A DNA stretch of 5,108 bases. Source: Desulfobacterales bacterium. GTDB taxonomy: Bacteria > Desulfobacterota > Desulfobacteria > Desulfobacterales > Desulfobacteraceae. Location: positions 1 to 5,108 of the forward strand of contig JAKSAU010000533.1 of NCBI GenBank assembly GCA_022361535.1, read 5' to 3'. Position numbers and translations under genes: made by a program. The stretch's first letter is position 1. Each line of letters starts with the position of its first letter. Below, piece by piece: positions 1 through 5,108 of this stretch. Under the pieces are notes generated by a model that ran no database searches, was not told the origin of the DNA, and was given only the letters and a program-made list of their open reading frames with translations.

Positions 1-80
1 ATCCGTAATGAAATACCAGTTTGTTGAAAAATTCGGGCTGACCTAAAGCCCCATACTAGGGTACCCCTGATTAATTAAGG

Positions 81-107
81 ATGTACAAAAGTCAAAGTTA
101 AGTACAT
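81..107. repeat. Short inverted repeat ATGTAC / GTACAT
   Basis: ATGTAC at 81-86 is mirrored by GTACAT at 102-107 with 15 bases between. The arms are perfect over six bases and do not extend further. A nearby direct repeat AAGGATGTA (77-85 and 117-125) overlaps the left arm. It could be a regulator site or chance; no function can be assigned. Confidence 0.35.
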
Positions 108-204
108 ACGAATCAGAAGGATGTAATCAATCTGAATTAGTAAATATAAAGTGAGCTTTGTGTCTATCATTGATCTCCTAAGACAGAAACTCTGAGACCT
201 CCCC

Positions 205-222
205 ATATATTGTATATATTGT
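205..222. repeat. Perfect tandem duplication of a 9-base AT-rich unit
   Basis: The unit ATATATTGT occurs twice back to back (205-213 and 214-222) in the AT-rich non-coding stretch left of the operon. The repeat period is close to one helical turn, so it could be a binding site, or just slippage in AT-rich DNA. No gene start is visible next to it. Confidence 0.6.
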
Positions 223-274
223 GATTAGAATTTTGGATTTAAATTGAAATTTTTTGAAAAGGATCGTCAAGACT

Positions 275-311
275 AAAAAGCGGCTACAAGCTCAAATGTT
301 ATGACGCTTTT
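275..311 (-). terminator. Weak candidate terminator after the operon
   Basis: On the minus strand, about 18 bases after the regulator stop, AAAAGCG (311 to 305) pairs with CGCTTTT (282 to 276), giving a 7-bp stem with the T run of the second arm as a short tail. The loop is long (22 bases), although a small GCT-TGT-AGC stem can form within it, and the stem has only three G-C pairs. The position at the operon end is right, but the structure is poor, and termination may instead be Rho-dependent or lie further left. Confidence 0.3.
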
Positions 312-328
312 AACAATTTGCCAGACAG

Positions 329-898
329 TTAACGGTTTCTTTTGTAGAAGTAAATGACAACTAAAAGTTTGGCTTTTTCGTCACCGATGCTTTTGCCTAC
401 ATGTGGGATAATAGAATCAAAGTAGATGTTGTCTCCTTTGTTGAGCAAGTAGGCCTCGTCCCCGTAATGAAATTCCAGCTGCCCATCAATTACGTAAATG
501 GATTCTTCACCTTCATGGGAGTATGTCCGGGCGATGTCAAAAGGCGCATGGATAATAAACGGTTCCATGTTTTTACCGGGTTTCCCATCAGCTAAAACTT
601 CATAATCGTAGCCTGCAAACTGGTCGGTTTCTTTAATGAGTTTTCTATTGGTTTGCCGGCTCAAAAATAGCTTTACGTCGGAAATCGGATCAATTCGACC
701 GGCCAAAAGAGACGTGATTTCAATGCCTAAACCAGCGGCAATTTTGGTCAGTGTGGAATAGGGAGGGGCTTTCTGAGCCCGTTCCACCTTGGATAGATAG
801 CCTTTGGTCAGACCAGTTCGAGCAGCAAGGTCCTGGAGCGTCATACCGTTGCGGGTTCTCAATTTTTTTATGTTTTCGGAGATGGTTTTTTCATCCAT
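329..898 (-). CDS. XRE-family transcriptional regulator with C-terminal cupin sensor domain
   Basis: This 189-residue protein has an N-terminal helix-turn-helix of the XRE/Cro type (about residues 9-65, including MTLQDLAARTGLTKGYLSKVER) and a small cupin_2 barrel (about 112-186). The arrangement is that of PuuR-like and other single-domain metabolite-responsive regulators, where the cupin binds a small ligand or metal and alters DNA binding. In the cupin, motif 1 reads YSHEGEESIYVIDG (126-139): His128 and Glu132 are kept, but the usual first histidine is Tyr126; motif 2 keeps His166 (IPHVG). A metal site may thus be altered or absent. The start at 898 is preferred over an in-frame ATG at 949 because a perfect AGGAGGT lies six bases upstream, while the longer form would overlap the racemase gene and add 17 non-family residues before the HTH. 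It is the last gene of the operon, 19 bases after the racemase stop, suggesting feedback control of the operon by its substrate or product. The ligand and operator are not known. Confidence 0.9.
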   Translation of the reverse strand: MDEKTISENIKKLRTRNGMTLQDLAARTGLTKGYLSKVERAQKAPPYSTLTKIAAGLGIEITSLLAGRIDPISDVKLFLSRQTNRKLIKETDQFAGYDYEVLADGKPGKNMEPFIIHAPFDIARTYSHEGEESIYVIDGQLEFHYGDEAYLLNKGDNIYFDSIIPHVGKSIGDEKAKLLVVIYFYKRNR

Positions 899-904
899 AT
901 TGCG

Positions 905-911
905 ACCTCCT
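905..911 (-). promoter_or_regulatory. Strong ribosome binding site that fixes the regulator start
   Basis: The minus strand reads AGGAGGT here, a full match to the anti-Shine-Dalgarno core, six bases before the ATG at 898. It lies in the 19-base gap between the racemase stop and the regulator, so it decides the regulator start in favour of 898 over the upstream in-frame ATG at 949. It is the strongest site in the operon, which suggests the regulator is translated independently rather than by coupling. Confidence 0.9.
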
Positions 912-917
912 GCAAGT

Positions 918-2177
918 TTAGACCACTCTGGGTAAGATGTTTTCGGCAAAGGGAATCACATATCCATGGCCGGCCAGACTGCTTATCAAGGCTTGGGGTT
1001 CAGGGGTATAAAGGAATCCAAGGTCTTGGGTCAGCTTCTCATCCAGATCAGATACGAGAAAAATGTCAAACTGCTGCTGCATTTGGATAACCCTTAATGC
1101 TACATAGGCTGGCATGTCAAAATCTTCGGCCAGTTGTTTTCCCAAGGCCTTAGGATTGTTTTTAAATGTTTTTAAAGCATGAGCAAAACTCTCGTTGCCT
1201 ACACCCTCACTGCACCCAGCAACAAATAATAGAGTCGCCCCTTCATTGGCGATGTTTACGGCATTAAATAAGGCCTTTGTAGCCTGGTAAAGCTGGGTGT
1301 CAGTTCTATAGCCGCCTGCGGAAAACAAAACGAAATCGCCATTTTTTCCCACATCTCCACAGCAGGCATGGTTTAAGTTTTCACACCCTTGTTCAAACAC
1401 CTGGTGCAGGTCTCCTGCATGGGCATAAAATATATCTCCCTGGCCATTTGCGGCTACCGCTGCATAGGTGCAGGTTTTTCCTTTGAGAAAGAGATTGGCC
1501 CCGTCAGCCATATCTTCACTGACCGGGTTTCCCTTGCACACGGCTTGCCTGACCATGGGGTGTGGGTTCCCATCCTGTCCCATAGCCAGGGAATGGTTTT
1601 GCTGAATGGACTTTTCTCCTGCAATTCCCGGCAGGATATATTTTCGTCCACCACCGAACCCTGCCAGCATATGATGAAGAAGACCGCCAAAAATGATGAT
1701 GTGGTCAGCCTCCCATGCTTCCTTTGTTATGGTAAGACGGGTACCCTGTGAGGTTGAGCCCACATCCACAAGGCGGGAATTGTCCAGACCGGCTGAATTA
1801 TAAACTTTAACTTCTTTTGGTAGATCTTTGCCGCAAAGCAAAGGAAACTTGTCTGCCGGGATGTCCTTATGGGTGCCCAATGCAATGATGATGCAGATAT
1901 TTTCCAGGGGGACTCGCAATTGCCCAAGAGTGTGAATGATCCGGGGAACAAAGATATCACCTCTTGCCCAAAGCCGGGTATCGTCGGGAATAATGACAGC
2001 CACTTTTTTGCCATTGATATCTTTGGGGGCATGGTCTTTTATACCTTGGCTGAGGTTTAAGCTTGCTTTATCATGGCCGATAGGGGGAATGTTTTTGCCT
2101 TCAAGGACACCTAATACGGCCTTTGAATCCATGTTTAGATTGAGCGTGCCGTGTCCTTTTTCCAGGGTAATTTTCAT
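918..2177 (-). CDS. larA: LarA-family nickel-pincer-dependent 2-hydroxyacid racemase/epimerase (lactate racemase-like, DUF2088)
   Basis: This 419-residue protein matches LarA in length and residue pattern. LarA uses a covalently bound nickel-pincer nucleotide (NPN) to move a hydride on and off the alpha carbon of a 2-hydroxyacid, inverting it. Compared from memory with the Lactobacillus plantarum enzyme: His103 (GTH), His169, Lys179 (in AGFGGGRK) and His195 (QQNH) keep the spacing of its His108, His174, Lys184 and His200, all shifted by five; Lys184 forms the covalent link to the cofactor and His200 coordinates nickel. The PDDTR motif (64-68) matches the Asp72/Arg75 substrate site, and Gln298/Lys301 (LYQATK) match Gln295/Lys298. 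It should therefore be active. Substrate specificity in this superfamily is broad (lactate, malate, other short 2-hydroxyacids, some sugar acids), so lactate is the best guess from the GlcD/GlcF/TRAP context. Start ATG overlaps the glcF stop (ATGA), with AAGGAA five bases upstream. The cofactor-synthesis genes larB, larC and larE are not in the window. Confidence 0.88.
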   Translation of the reverse strand: MKITLEKGHGTLNLNMDSKAVLGVLEGKNIPPIGHDKASLNLSQGIKDHAPKDINGKKVAVIIPDDTRLWARGDIFVPRIIHTLGQLRVPLENICIIIALGTHKDIPADKFPLLCGKDLPKEVKVYNSAGLDNSRLVDVGSTSQGTRLTITKEAWEADHIIIFGGLLHHMLAGFGGGRKYILPGIAGEKSIQQNHSLAMGQDGNPHPMVRQAVCKGNPVSEDMADGANLFLKGKTCTYAAVAANGQGDIFYAHAGDLHQVFEQGCENLNHACCGDVGKNGDFVLFSAGGYRTDTQLYQATKALFNAVNIANEGATLLFVAGCSEGVGNESFAHALKTFKNNPKALGKQLAEDFDMPAYVALRVIQMQQQFDIFLVSDLDEKLTQDLGFLYTPEPQALISSLAGHGYVIPFAENILPRVV

Positions 2178-3463
2178 GACGTTTCCTTGTTCAGGGCAGA
2201 ATAAATAGGCGACACCGGATGGCAGACACGGGGTGGATCAGATTTTTTTAGATTTCCGGCCAGGTTTATCCTGCACACCGGGCAGTCTGTCAGCCATAGA
2301 TCTGCCCCTGTAGTGGAAATTTGTTCCTGTTTTTTGTCCATCATTTTTTTTGCAATATCAGGGTGTTCATAGAAAAAAGTGCCCCCGCCGCCGCAGCAGT
2401 CTGCTTCCTGGGGTGTTGGGATATACTCAATACCCGGTAGTCCGGTTAACAGCTTTTGCACTGAGCCATGGGTATTGAACCCGTTTCTTGAATGACAGGG
2501 CGCATGATACACCGCTTTTCCCATTTGTTGCGGTTCAGATTGATAGGACAAATCATGATCTGCCAGAAACCCCAGTATATCCCGGGTTTTTCCGGATATC
2601 TGTTTGGCCGGGTTTTCCAATGCTTGCCACACCTTTGTGTCATCATTGGATTCTTTTATCTGCCGTTTAATGAATGCGGGGTATTCATCTTTGAGGGCTG
2701 CCCCGCATGTGGTGCAGTCAACGATGATCCAGTCACATGAATGGGCCGCAAGCGCCTTTATATTGGTTTGGATATTGGTTCTGGCCTGTTTGGCAGCCCC
2801 GTGAAAGAGCAAAGGTATTGCACAGCAGGTCTGATCTGAAGGAATGGTCACCTCATATCCCAGAAACCTTAAGATTCCCACTGTTGCTTTGCCTGTATCC
2901 TCGAACATATAGTTGGTGGCACAACCGGTAAAATAGAGCACTTTTCCTTTTGGGGCACCTTTGGTTGCGTGGGAGATGGTTTCCGGCAGAACTGACCTAA
3001 AGGGTGTTTTATTCAGCTTCGGGAATTTGTTGACCGGGATGTTGCCCAGTTTATATTTATCTGCCAGGCTTTGCGGAGTAAGCCGCTGGCCCATACCGGC
3101 AAGCTTAGCACCTGCCTTGAGCCGGTACTCCTTGGATAATAAAAAGATCAGGGAACGAATGGCTGGCGTTTCTCCCAGATCTTCTACCATTTTCTGGCGC
3201 ATGGCCATAAAGCGTTCATAATGGTTGATACCTGAAGGGCAGGTTACAGCGCAGGCACCGCACATTAGACACTTTGAAATAATTTCCTTGAGCAGGCCAG
3301 AGGATTCAAGGGTATTGTTTTCAAATGCCTTGATGAGTTGGAGCCTTGCTCTCGGGGAGGCCTGCTCTTCTTTTAACACCTGATAAACCGGGCAGGAAGA
3401 CAGGCACAATCCGCATTTGCCACAATTGGATAACACCTGTTGTGTGATCTGTGACTGGCTCAT
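2174..3463 (-). CDS. glcF: Iron-sulfur electron-transfer subunit of hydroxyacid oxidase (GlcF family, two 4Fe-4S and two CCG domains)
   Basis: This 429-residue protein is the electron-accepting partner of the flavoprotein encoded just upstream. Two 4Fe-4S ferredoxin-type motifs are visible near the N-terminus: Cys14-x2-Cys17-x2-Cys20-x3-Cys24 followed by Pro, and Cys65-x2-Cys68-x2-Cys71-x3-Cys75 followed by Pro. Two cysteine-rich CCG domains follow: the first has Cys181, Cys213-Cys214 and Cys250-x2-Cys253; the second has Cys323 (APCH), Cys356-Cys357 followed by a glycine run, and Cys394-x2-Cys397 (DCPVC). The order and roughly 400-430 residue length match GlcF; CCG domains in this family and in HdrB bind Fe-S clusters. 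No membrane helix is seen, so docking to a quinone-linked or other acceptor is through another protein or peripheral contact. Start ATG overlaps the glcD stop (ATGA), with GGGGA seven bases upstream inside glcD; the stop overlaps the racemase start in the same way. No separate GlcE gene lies between the two subunits. Confidence 0.93.
   Translation of the reverse strand: MSQSQITQQVLSNCGKCGLCLSSCPVYQVLKEEQASPRARLQLIKAFENNTLESSGLLKEIISKCLMCGACAVTCPSGINHYERFMAMRQKMVEDLGETPAIRSLIFLLSKEYRLKAGAKLAGMGQRLTPQSLADKYKLGNIPVNKFPKLNKTPFRSVLPETISHATKGAPKGKVLYFTGCATNYMFEDTGKATVGILRFLGYEVTIPSDQTCCAIPLLFHGAAKQARTNIQTNIKALAAHSCDWIIVDCTTCGAALKDEYPAFIKRQIKESNDDTKVWQALENPAKQISGKTRDILGFLADHDLSYQSEPQQMGKAVYHAPCHSRNGFNTHGSVQKLLTGLPGIEYIPTPQEADCCGGGGTFFYEHPDIAKKMMDKKQEQISTTGADLWLTDCPVCRINLAGNLKKSDPPRVCHPVSPIYSALNKETS
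2183..2188 (-). promoter_or_regulatory. Ribosome binding site of the larA-like gene
   Basis: The minus strand reads AAGGAA, five bases before the ATG at 2177, inside the last codons of glcF. Together with the ATGA stop/start overlap it supports this start and translational coupling to glcF. Confidence 0.75.
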
Positions 3464-4857
3464 ACAAATTTCCCCGGATTAAGGATACCTTTTGGATCCA
3501 TGGCCTGCTTGACTTGGGCCATTACGTCAACCGAATCCTGATTCATGACCAGGGGCAGGTACTTGGTTTTGGCAAGTCCAATACCATGTTCCCCTGAAAG
3601 GGTGCCGCCTAATTCTGCTGCTGCTTCAAAGATATCATCAAAGGCAGCCTCTACCCGTTTCCATTCCTCCTGGTTGCTGCGGTCTGCCGGGACCAAAGGG
3701 TGCATGTTCCCGTCTCCGGCATGGGCCAGAACCCCTGCCGTAATATCATGTTTTTCAGCAATCGCTTTGATCCGTCTGACCATCTCAGGCACCTGGGACA
3801 CAGGGACCGTAACGTCCTCGGACAAAATATCCGGGGCCAGTTTGGCAAAAACCCCGTAAGCTGACCTTCGGGCGGTCCACAACCTTGCCTGGTCTTCAGG
3901 CGTGGCAGCCTCTTCAATATGAACGGCATTATTGGCTTTCAGGTGACCTATAATTTTTTCTTTTTCTTTTTCGCAGGCTTCAACCACCCCGTCGATTTCT
4001 ATGAGCAATGACCCTTCAGCCTCCCGGTCCAACCCTAAACCAGCGCTGTTTTCAATGGCATTTAGGGTGAATTTATCCATCAATTCCATGGCTGCCGGAA
4101 GGATGCCTGAGCCGATGATGTCTGAAACGGCTTTTGCCGTATCATCCAAGTCTGAAAAATTGACCATCAGGGTGCGGGTTGTTTCAGGTTTCGGCACTAC
4201 TTTGATAATGGCTTCGGTAACAAGGCCCAAGGTGCCTTCAGATCCGCAAAACAGGGCCGCCATCTTGTACCCGGTAACATCCTTGACGTTTTTTGAACCG
4301 AACCGGACGATTTTTCCGTCAGCCAGAACAACTTCAAGTCCTAAAACATAATCCATGGTGACTCCATATTTAAGACACCTTGGACCGCCTGCATTCTGCG
4401 CGATATTTCCCCCTAAGGTTGAGGTGGCAATGGACCCGGGATCAGGAGGGTAGAAGAACCCGAATGGGGCAAGAGCCTTTTGCAGGTCGGCATTGACAAC
4501 GCCTGGCTGGACCAGGGCATACCGGTCCCGTGTGTTGGTCTCAATGATTTTATCCATTTTGGAAAAACAGACCACGATGCCGCCTTTTACAGGAACAGGC
4601 GCCCCGCACACCGATGTGCCGGCCCCACGTCCCGTGACAGGAATATTATGGGCATGGGCGACTTTTAAAATACTTGATACTTCTTGGGTCGTTTCAGGGA
4701 AGATAACTGCAGCCGGCATGGCTTCTTCTAAAAAGGCATCATAACTATAGCAGGTCAGCTCTTCGGGCCTGTCCAGAAATCTTTCAGGTGTGACTATTGC
4801 AGAGAAGTCCGCTTTCATCTGGTCTGTCAGTTGTCTGGTTAATTTATTTTCAACCAT
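3460..4857 (-). CDS. glcD: FAD-binding 2-hydroxyacid oxidase/dehydrogenase subunit (GlcD / D-lactate dehydrogenase family)
   Basis: This 465-residue flavoprotein is full length for the GlcD family (glycolate oxidase subunit, D-lactate dehydrogenase), which oxidises a 2-hydroxyacid, usually the D enantiomer or glycolate, to the 2-oxoacid. An N-terminal FAD-binding domain (about residues 40-220) shows the PVTGRGAGTSVCG loop (73-85), YPPDPGS (136-142), GGNIAQNAGG (149-158) and CGSEGTLGLVTEA (204-216). The C-terminal FAD-oxidase domain (about 225-462) carries HAGDGNMHP (379-387) and SGEHGIG (421-427); His379, His386 and the Glu423-His424 pair are the usual metal/substrate-site residues. No signal peptide or membrane segment is seen, so it should be cytoplasmic and rely on its partner for electron transfer. 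The start ATG has TAAGGA seven bases upstream, and the first three bases of that site are the stop codon of the transporter gene. Its stop overlaps the glcF start by four bases (ATGA). Exact substrate (lactate, glycolate or another 2-hydroxyacid) is not resolvable from these motifs. Confidence 0.93.
   Translation of the reverse strand: MVENKLTRQLTDQMKADFSAIVTPERFLDRPEELTCYSYDAFLEEAMPAAVIFPETTQEVSSILKVAHAHNIPVTGRGAGTSVCGAPVPVKGGIVVCFSKMDKIIETNTRDRYALVQPGVVNADLQKALAPFGFFYPPDPGSIATSTLGGNIAQNAGGPRCLKYGVTMDYVLGLEVVLADGKIVRFGSKNVKDVTGYKMAALFCGSEGTLGLVTEAIIKVVPKPETTRTLMVNFSDLDDTAKAVSDIIGSGILPAAMELMDKFTLNAIENSAGLGLDREAEGSLLIEIDGVVEACEKEKEKIIGHLKANNAVHIEEAATPEDQARLWTARRSAYGVFAKLAPDILSEDVTVPVSQVPEMVRRIKAIAEKHDITAGVLAHAGDGNMHPLVPADRSNQEEWKRVEAAFDDIFEAAAELGGTLSGEHGIGLAKTKYLPLVMNQDSVDVMAQVKQAMDPKGILNPGKFV
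3471..3475 (-). promoter_or_regulatory. Ribosome binding site of glcF
   Basis: The minus strand reads GGGGA, seven bases before the glcF ATG at 3463, inside the end of glcD. It is weaker than the other sites in the operon, so glcF translation may depend on ribosomes finishing glcD across the ATGA overlap, which would help keep the two enzyme subunits in balance. Confidence 0.6.
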
Positions 4858-4864
4858 ATGGTGT

Positions 4865-4870
4865 TCCTTA
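4865..4870 (-). promoter_or_regulatory. glcD ribosome binding site sharing the dctM stop codon
   Basis: The minus strand reads TAAGGA, seven bases before the glcD ATG at 4857. Its first three bases (4870 down to 4868) are the TAA stop of the transporter permease gene, so termination of one gene and initiation of the next use the same bases. This supports co-transcription and translational coupling between transporter and dehydrogenase. Confidence 0.8.
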
Positions 4871-5108
4871 TTTTAAAATCCAATTGGGTAAAGCCAGTGA
4901 AATCCATGGGATATAGGTAACCAGCATCAGGCAGATAAGCATGATGCCTAAAAAGGGTACCACACCCCTGGCGATCTTGATCAAAGGGGCCTTGGTGATG
5001 CCTGAGGCCACAAACAGGTTCAGACCAAATGGCGGTGTCAGCATACCCATCTGGATGTTCAAGACCATGACAATACCGAAATGGACCAGATCAATACCGT
5101 AACGGTTA
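4868..5108 (-). CDS. dctM: TRAP transporter large permease subunit (DctM family), C-terminal fragment
   Basis: This is the last 79 residues of a TRAP (tripartite ATP-independent periplasmic) transporter large membrane subunit; the reading frame is open to the window edge, so the N-terminal four fifths lie outside. The frame read back to the edge gives NRYGIDLVHFGIVMVLN, followed by the TPPFGLNLFVASG stretch, both typical of the conserved C-terminal end of DctM proteins. One clear hydrophobic membrane segment follows (VVPFLGIMLICLMLVTYIPW region), and the protein ends in a short hydrophobic tail. In this family the subunit sits in the inner membrane and uses an ion gradient to import organic acids delivered by a periplasmic DctP-type binding protein; the small DctQ subunit and DctP would be expected just upstream, to the right of this window. 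The internal Met at 5068 is not the start. Stop TAA is 10 bases before the GlcD start, so the transporter is very probably co-transcribed with the oxidation genes. The substrate is inferred from these neighbours to be a 2-hydroxyacid. Confidence 0.93.
   Translation of the reverse strand, partial: NRYGIDLVHFGIVMVLNIQMGMLTPPFGLNLFVASGITKAPLIKIARGVVPFLGIMLICLMLVTYIPWISLALPNWILK

Larger units (their letters stand above)
1..328. other. AT-rich non-coding region left of the operon
   Basis: No supportable gene, tRNA or other RNA gene is seen here on either strand, and the base composition is visibly more AT-rich than the operon. It contains the candidate terminator, the tandem 9-mer, the ATGTAC inverted repeat and an 8-base palindrome GGGTACCC at 59-66. 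At the far left a plus-strand frame (from base 2) stays open until TAA at 44-46, giving 14 residues (SVMKYQFVEKFGLT); it could be the end of a convergent gene from outside the window but is too short to judge. Read on the minus strand, the same edge contains LVFHYG, resembling LEFHYG in the cupin regulator. Confidence 0.6.

Noticed and set aside
2..46. End of a plus-strand gene at the left edge (14 residues before TAA)
   Set aside because: Too short to recognise or to tell from a chance open frame; mentioned only in the description of the non-coding flank.
59..66. Palindrome GGGTACCC as a regulator operator
   Set aside because: Only eight bases, no extension of the arms, and no gene start nearby.
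1..328. tRNA, CRISPR array or insertion sequence in the AT-rich flank
   Set aside because: No cloverleaf-like sequence, no regularly spaced repeats and no transposase-sized frame are present.
896..949. Longer regulator form starting at the in-frame ATG at 949
   Set aside because: It would overlap the racemase gene and add 17 residues with no family resemblance before the HTH; the ATG at 898 has a perfect AGGAGGT six bases upstream.
1389..1751. Plus-strand open frame of 120 codons inside the racemase gene
   Set aside because: It lies entirely antisense to a well-supported gene with conserved catalytic residues, and its translation shows no recognisable domain.
3651..3929. Second minus-strand frame of 92 codons inside glcD
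   Set aside because: Out-of-frame shadow of the glcD coding region, which has the conserved HAGDGNMHP motif in the correct frame.

Overview
The window holds the 3' end of a single minus-strand operon. It reads from right to left and is built for uptake and oxidation of a small 2-hydroxyacid, most simply lactate or glycolate. The gene order in transcription order is: large permease subunit of a TRAP transporter (C-terminal 79 residues only, running off the right edge), a GlcD-type FAD-linked dehydrogenase, a GlcF-type iron-sulfur subunit, a LarA-type nickel-dependent 2-hydroxyacid racemase, and an XRE-cupin transcriptional regulator. The four complete genes are tightly packed. Two junctions are 4-base ATGA overlaps, one has a 10-base gap whose stop codon is also the start of the ribosome binding site, and the last has a 19-base gap with a perfect AGGAGGT.

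A working model, which is inference from domain content and order: the TRAP system imports the hydroxyacid, LarA interconverts its two enantiomers, and the GlcD/GlcF pair oxidises the enantiomer it accepts (usually D) to the 2-oxoacid, passing electrons through the Fe-S clusters to an acceptor not encoded here. The XRE-cupin protein probably senses a small metabolite and controls the operon. The LarA-like protein keeps every cofactor and catalytic residue I could check against the Lactobacillus plantarum enzyme, so it is probably an active racemase or epimerase. Its substrate cannot be fixed from sequence alone. The genes for its nickel-pincer cofactor (larB, larC, larE) are not in this window.

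Positions 1-328 carry no supportable gene. This stretch is clearly more AT-rich than the operon. It holds a weak candidate terminator for the operon, a perfect tandem 9-mer, an ATGTAC/GTACAT inverted repeat, and, at the extreme left edge, a short sequence almost identical to a piece of the cupin coding region.

The proteins and moderate GC content, together with the combination of TRAP transporter, GlcD/GlcF and LarA, suggest an anaerobic, mesophilic bacterium, plausibly a sulfate reducer of the Desulfobacteraceae type (Desulfobacterota). This taxonomic placement is a guess from style and not a proven assignment. The systems here are known families. The unusual part is their combination in one operon, not a new molecular machine.
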